DNA of 64,000 bases, from NCBI RefSeq assembly GCF_018588945.1, contig NZ_JAFIWA010000008.1, forward strand, positions 1-64,000, given 5' to 3'. The DNA is from Microbacterium flavescens. GTDB taxonomy: Bacteria > Actinomycetota > Actinomycetes > Actinomycetales > Microbacteriaceae. This document shows positions 9,583 to 16,785 of this stretch, piece by piece. The notes beneath the pieces were generated by a model. That model was not told the DNA's origin and made no database searches. It saw nothing but the letters and a program-made list of their open reading frames with translations. Within the stretch, counting starts at the first letter, position 1. Every line of letters begins with the position of its first letter. The translations under genes and the position numbers were made by a program.

Positions 9583-9617
9583 GGCCGATCTCACAGGAGT
9601 CTCGTAGACGGCCTCCC

Positions 9618-9623
9618 TAGCGT
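9618..9623 (+). promoter_or_regulatory. -10 box, leaderless type
   Basis: TAGCGT ends 7 nt before the ATG at 9631, with no purine-rich ribosome site at the usual distance. Confidence 0.45.
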
Positions 9624-9630
9624 GGGGAGC

Positions 9631-10371
9631 ATGGCCAACCCGGCGCCCCTCGCGCGCGCATCGAGTTCCGACGACACTTCGATCACCGTCTCGGCGGCCG
9701 AGCTCCGCGAGATGCGCGACGAGTTCGAGCGCTTCCTCATGGAGTACCGCTTCGGGATGCAGGAGGTCGAGACGAAGCTCGGCATCCTGCGCGACGAGTT
9801 CCAGCTGGTACACGACTACAACCCCATCGAGCACGTCTCCAGCCGGGTGAAGTCGCCCGACAGCCTCGTCGAGAAGGTGCAGCGCAAGGGCATCGATCCG
9901 GACTTCGCCTCGATCCGCGAGCAGGTCACCGACATCGCCGGGGTGCGGGTCACGTGCAGCTTCGTCTCCGACGCCTACCGACTGTTCGACCTGCTCACGG
10001 CGCAGGACGACATCCGCCTGCTGACGGTGAAGGACTACATCGCGCAGCCGAAGCCCAACGGGTACAAGAGCCTGCACGCGATCGTCGAGGTGCCGGTGTT
10101 CCTCTCGAGCGGCCGGGTGGAAGTGCCCGTCGAGGTGCAGTTCCGCACGATCGCCATGGACTTCTGGGCCAGCCTCGAGCACAAGATCTACTACAAGTAC
10201 GACACCAACGTGCCGGCCGAGCTGCTCGAGAGCCTCAAGGACGCCGCCGACACGGCCGCCGAGCTCGACCAGCGCATGGAGCGGCTGCACGGCGAGATCC
10301 GCGGCGGCCGTCCGTCCGTCGCGACGATCCGCCCGCGCTCCGCACGCCCGGCGCGCGCCATCGAGGCCTGA
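9631..10371 (+). CDS. GTP pyrophosphokinase family protein (small alarmone synthetase, RelQ/YjbM-like)
   Basis: Predicted to make (p)ppGpp from ATP and GTP/GDP. The 246-residue protein consists essentially of the RelA/SpoT synthetase domain, with hallmark stretches YNPIEHVSSRVKSPDSLVEKVQRKG, DIAGVRVTCSFVSDAYRLFDLL, KPNGYKSLHAIVEVPVFL, VPVEVQFRTIAMDFWASLEHKIYYKY. No HD hydrolase, TGS or ACT domain is present, so it should be a synthetase-only enzyme. The ATG at 9631 is used rather than the GTG at 9622, which lies inside the probable -10 box. Confidence 0.93.
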   Translation: MANPAPLARASSSDDTSITVSAAELREMRDEFERFLMEYRFGMQEVETKLGILRDEFQLVHDYNPIEHVSSRVKSPDSLVEKVQRKGIDPDFASIREQVTDIAGVRVTCSFVSDAYRLFDLLTAQDDIRLLTVKDYIAQPKPNGYKSLHAIVEVPVFLSSGRVEVPVEVQFRTIAMDFWASLEHKIYYKYDTNVPAELLESLKDAADTAAELDQRMERLHGEIRGGRPSVATIRPRSARPARAIEA

Positions 10372-10393
10372 GCCGCAGCACTCGCCCCGTCGC

Positions 10394-10399
10394 TAGGGT
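10394..10399 (+). promoter_or_regulatory. -10 box, leaderless type
   Basis: TAGGGT ends 6 nt before the GTG start at 10406. Confidence 0.45.
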
Positions 10400-10405
10400 G
10401 AGTCC

Positions 10406-11608
10406 GTGGACGACCTCGAGCCGACGCTGCTGATCATCCCGATCCTCGGTGTGCTCGCCCCGCTCGCCGCACGCGGCCTGGGCCGCTGGGTGCGCGTGCC
10501 CATCGTGGTGTTCGAGCTGCTGCTCGGCATCCTCGTCGGCCCCAGCGTGCTCGGTTGGGCGCAGCCGGATGCCTTCATCGACGTCCTCGCCGAGTTCGGC
10601 CTCGCCATGCTCTTCTTCGTCGCGGGGTCTGAGATCGAGTTCGCGGCATTCCGAGGCCGCACCGGCCGGCGCGCGTCGCTCGGCTGGCTGCTGAGCCTGG
10701 TCATCGGCGTCGGGCTGGCCTGGATCTTCGTTCCCGGCGAGGAAGCCGTGATCATCGGCATCGCCCTGAGCTCGACCGCGCTGGGCACGCTCCTGCCGAT
10801 CCTGCGCGACGCCGGCGAGCTCAAGACGCCGTTCGGCAAGGCGATCGGCGCGATCGGCGCCGTCGGCGAGTTCGGGCCGCTCATCGCGATCTCGCTCTTC
10901 CTCGGGGGACGCAACCCCGGCATCTCGACGATCGTGCTCGTGCTCTTCGCCCTGCTGGCGGGCTTCGCGATCTGGCTCGCGATGCGCGTGCCGCGCGGTG
11001 CGATGCACGAGTTCGTCAACTCGACGCTCCACACCTCCGGTCAGTTCGCGATCCGCGTCGTGCTCGTGATCCTCTCGGGACTCATTGCGCTGAGCATCGT
11101 GCTCGACTTGGACATCCTGCTCGGCGCATTCGCGGCCGGCATCATCTGGCGCCTCCTCATGCGCGACGCCGCCGAGCCCGATCGCGAGGCCGTCGAGAGC
11201 AAGGTCGAGGCACTGGCGTTCGGGTTCCTCGTGCCGGTGTTCTTCATCTACACGGGCGTCACGTTCGACCTCGCGGCGCTGCTGGCGCAACCCGTGCTCT
11301 TCCTGCTGCTGCCGGTCGTGCTCGTCATGCTGCTGGTGGTGCGCGGCCTTCCGTCCATGCTCGCTGCTCCCGAGGGCGCCACGCGCCGGGACCGGATCTC
11401 GGTCGCGCTGCTGGGTGCGACGGCGCTGCCCATCATCGTCGCGGTCACCGCGATCGGCGTGGACGAGGGCATCCTCTCGACGGCGGCATCCGCGATGCTG
11501 GTCGGCGCCGGGATGCTCTCGGTGCTGCTCTTCCCGCTCGTGGCCATGACGATCCGCGGTGAGCGCCGCACCGGCGCGACCGTCCCGGCGCAGGACGACC
11601 TGGCGTGA
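10406..11608 (+). CDS. Cation:proton antiporter (CPA2/Kef-type)
   Basis: An integral membrane exchanger of about 400 residues with roughly twelve hydrophobic helices. The first (LLIIPILGVLAPLAARGLG) and the family segment VPIVVFELLLGILVGPSVLGW with FGLAMLFFVAGSEIEF are typical of KefB/NapA-like transporters, which move K+ or Na+ against H+. No cytosolic TrkA-N domain follows the membrane part. The GTG start has a leaderless-type promoter. The stop overlaps the next start by 4 bases, so the two are probably co-translated. Confidence 0.9.
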   Translation: MDDLEPTLLIIPILGVLAPLAARGLGRWVRVPIVVFELLLGILVGPSVLGWAQPDAFIDVLAEFGLAMLFFVAGSEIEFAAFRGRTGRRASLGWLLSLVIGVGLAWIFVPGEEAVIIGIALSSTALGTLLPILRDAGELKTPFGKAIGAIGAVGEFGPLIAISLFLGGRNPGISTIVLVLFALLAGFAIWLAMRVPRGAMHEFVNSTLHTSGQFAIRVVLVILSGLIALSIVLDLDILLGAFAAGIIWRLLMRDAAEPDREAVESKVEALAFGFLVPVFFIYTGVTFDLAALLAQPVLFLLLPVVLVMLLVVRGLPSMLAAPEGATRRDRISVALLGATALPIIVAVTAIGVDEGILSTAASAMLVGAGMLSVLLFPLVAMTIRGERRTGATVPAQDDLA

Positions 11609-12096
11609 GCATCGGACCCCTCCTCGACGCCGCCCGCGCACGCCTCGCCCTGGCGCCGCGCGAGGCGCTCGGCGAGCTCGTCGCACCGCGGCGGATCCTC
11701 GGGATCGGTCGCGCCCCGCGGATCGTCCGCGCCGGAACGGCATGGCACCTGGGGGCGTTGCTGCTCACCGAGGACGCGCTCCTCGCGACGGGTGAGATCC
11801 TCCGCGCCCGCAGCGAGGCCATCCGCGGCTACACCGCCGAATCGCAGCGTCGTCGCTCCGAACTGGCGGCGGCCGCACGCCGCGGCGGATTCGAAGAAGG
11901 CGAGACCTTCCACATCGGCTGGCGGATGCTGGATCCCTCAGCCCTCGATCGCGGCGAGGTCGCGGCATCCGATCCCCTCGCTCTCGTCGACGGCGTCGCG
12001 AGCATCCGCTGGAGCGCGGCGGGTGGCTTCATGCCCCTCGAGCGCTACCTCGACGAGCGCGTCGGCTTGCTGCTCGACCCGCCCGCCGGCGCCTGA
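11605..12096 (+). CDS. Hypothetical protein co-translated with the antiporter
   Basis: 163 residues, no family recognised. The sequence is Ala/Arg/Leu-rich, without a signal peptide or membrane helix, and mixes helices (LLDAARARLALAPREALGEL, RSEAIRGYTAESQRRRSELAAAARRGG) with short strands (IVRAGTAWHLGALLLTEDALLATG). The GTG start overlaps the antiporter stop in GTGA, so translational coupling is expected and a role linked to the antiporter is possible (inference). Confidence 0.75.
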   Translation: MSIGPLLDAARARLALAPREALGELVAPRRILGIGRAPRIVRAGTAWHLGALLLTEDALLATGEILRARSEAIRGYTAESQRRRSELAAAARRGGFEEGETFHIGWRMLDPSALDRGEVAASDPLALVDGVASIRWSAAGGFMPLERYLDERVGLLLDPPAGA

Positions 12097-12155
12097 CGCC
12101 CGTAGGGGACCGTCCGGTGCCTGTCAACAGGGGTGGGCTGAGAGAGCGCGTTCCG

Positions 12156-12161
12156 TACCGT
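12156..12161 (+). promoter_or_regulatory. -10 box, leaderless type
   Basis: TACCGT ends 7 nt before the ATG at 12169. Confidence 0.45.
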
Positions 12162-12168
12162 GGGGGGC

Positions 12169-12969
12169 ATGGCCGCCAAGGATCTCACTCGCCAGATCGT
12201 CGTCATCAGCGCGTTCTGCTTCATGATCATCGCTGCGATGGTCGGCTCGGGTCTGTTCGGCGGCACCGCTGTCGAGGACCTGCAGGACGGAGCCCTCTCC
12301 TCCGAGGGCTCGTACCTCGCACCCGCCAGCACAGCGTTCTCGATCTGGTCCGTCATCTACGTCGGACTGTTCGCCTACACGGTCTGGCAGGCGTTCCCCC
12401 GGCAGCGCGAGCGCTCGCGTCAGCGGGCCATCGGATGGCTCGTCGCCGGGACGATGGTGCTCAACGGGCTCTGGCTGATCACGGCCCAGTTCCTCACTCT
12501 GCCGCTGACGGTGCTGTCCATCGTCCTGCTGCTGGCGCTGCTGTGCGTGACCTTCCGCACCACCATCACCAATCCCGGTCGTGGCGTGGTCGACGCGGTG
12601 CTCATCGACGGCGTGACCGGCCTGCACCTGGGCTGGGTCACCCTCGCCACCGTCGCGAACACGTCCGCCTGGCTGACGACGATCGCCCCCGCTGAGGCAG
12701 CGGACGCGGCCGCACTGTGGGGGATCGCGGTGCTCATCGTGGTCGGCGTGATCGGCGTGGCCATCGCCTGGGCGAGCGGCTGGCGCGTCGCACCCGGCCT
12801 GGCGATGTCGTGGGGCCTGGTCTGGATCGGCGTGGGCCGACTGGCGTCCGAGCCCGAGAGCACCCCCATCGGCATCACCGCGCTGGTGGTCGCAGCGGTC
12901 GTGCTGCTGGTGCCGCTGGCGGGCACGGCGCTGCACCGCGTCGCGGACGTGCGCAACGCCGAGGCGTGA
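12169..12969 (+). CDS. Tryptophan-rich membrane protein, TspO/MBR-like
   Basis: A 266-residue polytopic membrane protein with about eight hydrophobic helices. The motif PASTAFSIWSVIYVGLFAYTVWQAFP and further Trp residues (NGLWLIT, HLGWVTLATVANTSAWL) fit the tryptophan-rich sensory family related to TspO. Ligand binding (porphyrin or lipid) is only inferred from the family. The ATG at 12169 is preferred to a GTG at 12160 because the -10 box overlaps the latter. The convergent amidotransferase gene abuts its stop directly (12969/12970). Confidence 0.8.
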   Translation: MAAKDLTRQIVVISAFCFMIIAAMVGSGLFGGTAVEDLQDGALSSEGSYLAPASTAFSIWSVIYVGLFAYTVWQAFPRQRERSRQRAIGWLVAGTMVLNGLWLITAQFLTLPLTVLSIVLLLALLCVTFRTTITNPGRGVVDAVLIDGVTGLHLGWVTLATVANTSAWLTTIAPAEAADAAALWGIAVLIVVGVIGVAIAWASGWRVAPGLAMSWGLVWIGVGRLASEPESTPIGITALVVAAVVLLVPLAGTALHRVADVRNAEA

Positions 12970-13725
12970 TCAGGCCGGGCCGAACCGCTGGGCGAACGCC
13001 CGCAGGAGCCGTACCGGCTCGGTGACGGATGCCGCGAGCACGCGCCCCGCGACGACCTCGTAGTCGTCCGCCTCGAAGTAGCCGTCGTCGCGGTACACCG
13101 CCATGCGCTCCGTGAACGCCTTCGTCGTCGGCTCGGGGTGGAACTGCGTCGCATATAGGCGGTCGCCCACGACATAGGCCTGGATCGGGCACGCGTCGTT
13201 CACCGCGAGCTGCGTCGCACCCGGAGGCGCGGTCGCCGTGCCCTCCTTGTGCGCGGTCAGAGCGGTGAAGCGGCTGGCGAGGCCGCCGAACAGCGGATCG
13301 CTCCGGCCGTCGGCGGTGAGCTCGATGGTCACAGGGCCGGTGTCTTCGGGGAAGGCGCGGCTCACCTCGCCGCCGAGCATGCGCGTGACGACCCCGATCC
13401 CGTAGCACGTGAAGAGCGCGGCCGGCCCGTCATGGCCGACGGAGCCGTCCGCCACGCGACGGGCGATGCGCTCGAGGTCGGCTTCGAGGCGCCGCTGCAC
13501 GTCGGTCTTGGTGGACCCAGGGTCGGCGACGTTGAACGGGCTTCCGCCGACGACGAAGCCGCTGTAGCGGTCGAAGACGTCATCGGGCAGGGGTTCGCGC
13601 ACGAGATCGAGGTGGCCGAGGGAGTGCTCGTCGAGCCTCATCGCGGTGCGGAACGACTCGTATTCGGCGGCTGCTGCACCCTGCTGCGGCCGCACGCACA
13701 CGTAGAGCAGCGGCGCAGAGGTCAT
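12970..13725 (-). CDS. Class I glutamine amidotransferase domain protein
   Basis: A 252-residue stand-alone amidotransferase like those beside GMP synthase-type GATases. Visible elements are the strand and loop FVVGGSPFNV, the nucleophile elbow LFTCYGIGVVTRMLGGEVSRAF with the catalytic Cys, and QFHPEPTTKAF carrying the His-Glu pair. No synthetase domain is attached, so the acceptor is unknown; such proteins may act as gamma-glutamyl hydrolases or in detoxification. The start at 13725 is set by the TAGAAT box 7 nt upstream and by the MTSAPLLYVCVRP beginning. Confidence 0.88.
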   Translation of the reverse strand: MTSAPLLYVCVRPQQGAAAAEYESFRTAMRLDEHSLGHLDLVREPLPDDVFDRYSGFVVGGSPFNVADPGSTKTDVQRRLEADLERIARRVADGSVGHDGPAALFTCYGIGVVTRMLGGEVSRAFPEDTGPVTIELTADGRSDPLFGGLASRFTALTAHKEGTATAPPGATQLAVNDACPIQAYVVGDRLYATQFHPEPTTKAFTERMAVYRDDGYFEADDYEVVAGRVLAASVTEPVRLLRAFAQRFGPA

Positions 13726-13732
13726 GCGCAGA

Positions 13733-13738
13733 ATTCTA
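13733..13738 (-). promoter_or_regulatory. -10 box, leaderless type
   Basis: The minus strand reads TAGAAT, ending 7 nt before the amidotransferase ATG. Confidence 0.5.
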
Positions 13739-13769
13739 GGCGGCGGCCCCTCCGTCACGCGACGCGGAA

Positions 13770-13795
13770 GAAATCGTGCGACCCGATGTATCAGG
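13770..13795 (+). promoter_or_regulatory. Motif GAAATC-N8-CGATGTATCAGG, copy 1
   Basis: GAAATC (13770-13775) is followed after 8 nt by CGATGTATCAGG (13784-13795), 43 bases before the sigma-factor start. A second copy with a 7-nt spacer lies just after the last gene of the operon. The two-box layout resembles an ECF-type promoter, which would allow the sigma factor to drive itself (inference). Confidence 0.5.
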
Positions 13796-13842
13796 AGACA
13801 TCTATCGCTCTCGTCATAGTGTGGACACAATTGGCGTCATGA
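13786..13842 (+). other. Possible 18-codon leader ORF overlapping the sigma gene
   Basis: ATG at 13786, inside the CGATGTATCAGG motif, opens an ORF encoding MYQETSIALVIVWTQLAS. Its TGA overlaps the sigma ATG in ATGA. That would fit translational coupling, but there is no clear ribosome site and the leaderless-type box at 13826 argues against it. Confidence 0.25.
13826..13831 (+). promoter_or_regulatory. -10 box before the sigma-factor gene
   Basis: CACAAT ends 7 nt before the ATG at 13839, the spacing used by the other leaderless-type genes here. It may provide housekeeping-level expression. Confidence 0.35.
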
Positions 13843-14519
13843 CGCATGCGGACGCCGAGGCTGGGGCCTCGCCGCCGCCAGAGGATCCGCGCGATCTGGA
13901 ATCGACGCACGGAGACACGGCGGAGACGACCGACAATGTCGAGCCGGCGCGATGGCAGCGCGCCGCCGACCTGTTCGTGCGCTGGCGCGAAGGCGACAGT
14001 CGCGCGATGGACGAGCTCGTCCGGCTCATGACACCGCCCCTGTGGCACGTCGTGCGCGCATACGGGCTCGACCACGCACTTGCTCAGGACGTCGTGCAGA
14101 CGACGTGGCTGACGCTCGTGCGGCGTCACGAGACCATCCACGACGCGCAGGCCGTGTCGGGATGGCTCACGATGTGCGCGCGCCGTGAGGCGTGGCGCGT
14201 CGGAAAGCAGCAGCGCCGAGCCGACCCGACTGAGGCCGAAGCGCTCGAATCCCATCTGCCCGTCCACGAATCCGCCGAGCAGACGGCGACCACAGACGAC
14301 GCCACCCGGCGCCTGTGGAATGCCGTCGCGACGCTCAACGAACGATGCCAGCGTCTGCTGCGGATCGTCGCGTTCGATGACCGGCCCGACTACGCGCACA
14401 TCGCCGAGGATCTGGCGATGCCCATCGGATCCATCGGACCGACCCGCCAGCGCTGTCTCGCCAAGCTCCGGGCCGAACTCGAGGGCTCCGGATGGGGAGG
14501 AGATGACGATGGACACTGA
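13839..14519 (+). CDS. ECF-type sigma-70 family RNA polymerase sigma factor
   Basis: A 226-residue sigma factor with only regions 2 and 4. Region 2 is at about 65-135 (MDELVRLMTPPLWHVVRAYG, QDVVQTTWLTLVRRHETI, VSGWLTMCARREAWRVGKQQRR). Region 4 is at about 165-220 (RLWNAVATLNERCQRLLRIV, YAHIAEDLAMPIGSIGPTRQRCLAKLRAEL), where the HTH binds the -35. An acidic, disordered N-terminal ~45 residues precede region 2. It is the first gene of an operon with a small protein, an S8 protease and a TPR-CHAT protease, and overlaps the next gene by 11 bases. Likely autoregulatory through the upstream motif. No classical transmembrane anti-sigma factor is encoded. Confidence 0.92.
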   Translation: MTHADAEAGASPPPEDPRDLESTHGDTAETTDNVEPARWQRAADLFVRWREGDSRAMDELVRLMTPPLWHVVRAYGLDHALAQDVVQTTWLTLVRRHETIHDAQAVSGWLTMCARREAWRVGKQQRRADPTEAEALESHLPVHESAEQTATTDDATRRLWNAVATLNERCQRLLRIVAFDDRPDYAHIAEDLAMPIGSIGPTRQRCLAKLRAELEGSGWGGDDDGH

Positions 14520-14976
14520 GGACTTCGCCGCCGATGCGGCGCTTTTCGCACGAATGCGCGCGGTGTGGGAGGAAGTCGATCCCGTGCCGGCGGATCTGGT
14601 CGATCGGATGGTCGCCGCGGTGGCCGTCGAGGACCTGACCCGCGAGTACGCGCTGCTCACGCTCGTCGAGGAGTCGCTGGCCGCGGTGCGCGGCGAAGCC
14701 GACACCGCGACGCTGCAGTTCAGCGACGGCACGACGAGCGTGCTCCTTCACGTGAGCCTGACCGAAGGCGGCGGGCGCCGCGTCGACGGGTGGGTGGATG
14801 CCTCGGCCCTCGCCATCCGGCTGGTGCAGGGCGAGCGCGAATGGTCGGCCGAGCCCGGCGACCACGGCCGCTTCGCCTTCGAAGACGTCCCGCCGGGGGT
14901 GGCGCGGCTGCGCATGGTGGTCAAGGATTCGACCGGCGAGCTGCGCGACTTCCAGACACCGCAGTTCGAAGTGTGA
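14509..14976 (+). CDS. Small two-part protein of the sigma/CHAT operon (candidate sigma regulator or adaptor)
   Basis: 155 residues, no named family recognised. The N-terminal half is helical (ADAALFARMRAVWEEVDPVPADLVDRMVAAVAVEDL). The C-terminal half is predicted beta, like a small regulatory beta-sandwich (VLLHVSLTEGGGRRVDGWVD, RFAFEDVPPGVARLRMVV). Position directly after, and overlapping, an ECF sigma gene is where anti-sigma factors usually sit, so a soluble sigma-binding role is a reasonable guess; it has no membrane helix and no zinc HxxxCxxC motif. ATG 14509 is preferred to 14503 because AGGAG (14499-14503) is then 5 nt away. Confidence 0.7.
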   Translation: MDTEDFAADAALFARMRAVWEEVDPVPADLVDRMVAAVAVEDLTREYALLTLVEESLAAVRGEADTATLQFSDGTTSVLLHVSLTEGGGRRVDGWVDASALAIRLVQGEREWSAEPGDHGRFAFEDVPPGVARLRMVVKDSTGELRDFQTPQFEV

Positions 14977-15029
14977 GAATGCGGATGCCGCGGCTGGGGC
15001 CGCGCTCCGCCCGATGATCAAGGAGATCA

Positions 15030-16769
15030 ATGGTTGACGAGAATCCGCCCCGGCGACCGCCGAACGAGACGTGGCGCTCCCGATACGAGGCGACGAAGCC
15101 GCTCGGAGTCGTGCTCGACCCGGCGGTCGAGCCGGAACCCGGCGTGCCGGCGTTCCCGACGGAGTACGCGCCCACGCACCTGCTGGTGAGTGCCGGAGAG
15201 GAGCTGCAGCGCATCCAGAGCGATCTGAACCAGGCTGCGCGCGCCTTCGGCTGGTCGGTGACGGTCCGACCTCTTCGCCGTCCCGAGGAGGAGGGCGAGG
15301 GTGAGATCGATCTCGCGGCGGCCGAGGAGCAGGCGCGAGCCGACCGCAGCGAGCGTCGCACCCCGCCGCTCTACCGCGCCGACATCTCGCAGGATCCGAA
15401 GGTCGACGTCGACGACCAGCCCGTGCCGCCGGTCGATGCGTGGAGGCTGCTGAAGGCGGCGCGTCAGAGGTTCCCGCTGGCGGACGAGGGCTCGCGCACC
15501 GCGCGGCAGCCGGGAGGCGCGGCGACCGCACCGCAGAGTGGCACGCTCCCGCGCGGGGTGGGGCTCGACCACGTCCTCGCGCTGGGGCCGTACGGCCGCA
15601 CCAACCCCTACGGTCGGACGAACCCGTACGGTCGCACGAATCCCTATGGCCGCACGAACCCGTACGGTCGCACCAACGCGCCCGGTCCCGACGCATACGC
15701 CGAGCCGGGCAGCGGAGGCCGCGAGATCGTCACCTACATCGGGCCGGAGCCTGTGCGCACCGACGACGCCAAGGTGTCGGGGCGACGGCCTGTCGTCGCC
15801 GTCTTCGACACCGGGTGCGGCGAGCACGACTGGCTCGGCGGTTCGATCGTGACGCGCGATCCGAAGTCGCCGACGGGGCCGATCGGCGACCACGATCCCG
15901 ACACGAACCCGGAGGTCTACCCCGATCAGTCGGGGCCGCTCGACGGGTTCCTCGACGATGCGGCCGGACACGGCACGTTCGTTGCGGGCGTGGTGCGTCA
16001 GGTCTGTCCCGACGCCGACATCATCGCGGTTCGCGTGGCGAACAGCCAGGGCGTGGTGCTCGAAGGCGAGTTCCTCGACGCGGTGCGGCGGCTGGTCGAG
16101 TGGATGCGCGACGGCAAGAAGATCGACGTCATGAACATCTCGCTGGGGTACTACCACGAGACCCCCGACGACGAGCTGTTCGACGCCACCCTCGGTGCGC
16201 TCCTCGAAGAAGCGCGCACGCTGGGCTGTGCCGTCGTGTGCTCTGCCGGCAACGATTCCACCGAGCGCCCGGCCTTCCCGGCGGCGCTGTGGCAGTTCCC
16301 GACGAAGCGTGACGACGCCGAGGCCCTCAAGAACGCCGCACCGCATGTGTCGGTCGGAGCACTGAACCCGAACAGCCGCACGATCGCGCTGTTCAGCAAC
16401 GTGGGCGACTGGGTGAAGACCTACGCACCCGGCGTGTCCGTGTTCAGCACGTCGCCGGGCTTCCTCGGCGGCATCCAGGCGGGCACGCGCGACGATCTCT
16501 ACGACCTGCCGGGCGTGACGCAGCCGCTGCCGCGCCAGAGCCTTGACCCCGACGACTGGCGGGGCGGGTTCGCGGTCTGGAGCGGCACGTCCTTCGCCGC
16601 TCCGTACATCGCGGGCAAGCTGGCCCAGGCGATCGCACCGGTCGTGATGGGCCCGGACCCGACGGCGACGGGCACGACGGGGGCGACGGCGAAGGCGCCC
16701 AGCGACGGAGAGATCAAGAAGCTGCTGCGCGAGGAAGCGAAGAAGTTGGAGTTCACGCCGAAGCTGTAG
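15030..16769 (+). CDS. Cytoplasmic S8 (subtilisin) family serine peptidase with PYGRTN repeat linker
   Basis: A 579-residue serine protease. The catalytic triad is complete: Asp260 in AVFDTGCG, His314 in GHGTFVAG, Ser521 in SGTSFAAP; the oxyanion region CSAGNDS is also present. There is no signal peptide, membrane helix or usual I9 propeptide. Instead about 185 residues of unassigned N-terminal region (YAPTHLLVSAGEELQRIQSDLNQAARAFGW) precede five PYGRTN hexapeptides (187-216). It should therefore act inside the cell. AGGAG at 15021-15025 supports the ATG. Its neighbours, an ECF sigma factor and a CHAT protease, point to a regulated proteolysis module; which protease acts first is unknown. Confidence 0.93.
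   Translation: MVDENPPRRPPNETWRSRYEATKPLGVVLDPAVEPEPGVPAFPTEYAPTHLLVSAGEELQRIQSDLNQAARAFGWSVTVRPLRRPEEEGEGEIDLAAAEEQARADRSERRTPPLYRADISQDPKVDVDDQPVPPVDAWRLLKAARQRFPLADEGSRTARQPGGAATAPQSGTLPRGVGLDHVLALGPYGRTNPYGRTNPYGRTNPYGRTNPYGRTNAPGPDAYAEPGSGGREIVTYIGPEPVRTDDAKVSGRRPVVAVFDTGCGEHDWLGGSIVTRDPKSPTGPIGDHDPDTNPEVYPDQSGPLDGFLDDAAGHGTFVAGVVRQVCPDADIIAVRVANSQGVVLEGEFLDAVRRLVEWMRDGKKIDVMNISLGYYHETPDDELFDATLGALLEEARTLGCAVVCSAGNDSTERPAFPAALWQFPTKRDDAEALKNAAPHVSVGALNPNSRTIALFSNVGDWVKTYAPGVSVFSTSPGFLGGIQAGTRDDLYDLPGVTQPLPRQSLDPDDWRGGFAVWSGTSFAAPYIAGKLAQAIAPVVMGPDPTATGTTGATAKAPSDGEIKKLLREEAKKLEFTPKL
15588..15677 (+). repeat. Five tandem 18-bp repeats encoding PYGRTN
   Basis: Five in-frame copies of an 18-bp unit encode PYGRTN without amino-acid change, while the third codon positions differ between copies (TAC/TAT, GGC/GGT, CGC/CGG, ACC/ACG, AAC/AAT). 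That pattern suggests selection on the peptide rather than very recent slippage. It forms the linker in front of the subtilisin domain. Confidence 0.95.
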
Positions 16770-16785
16770 CCGCCAAGATAGGGGC

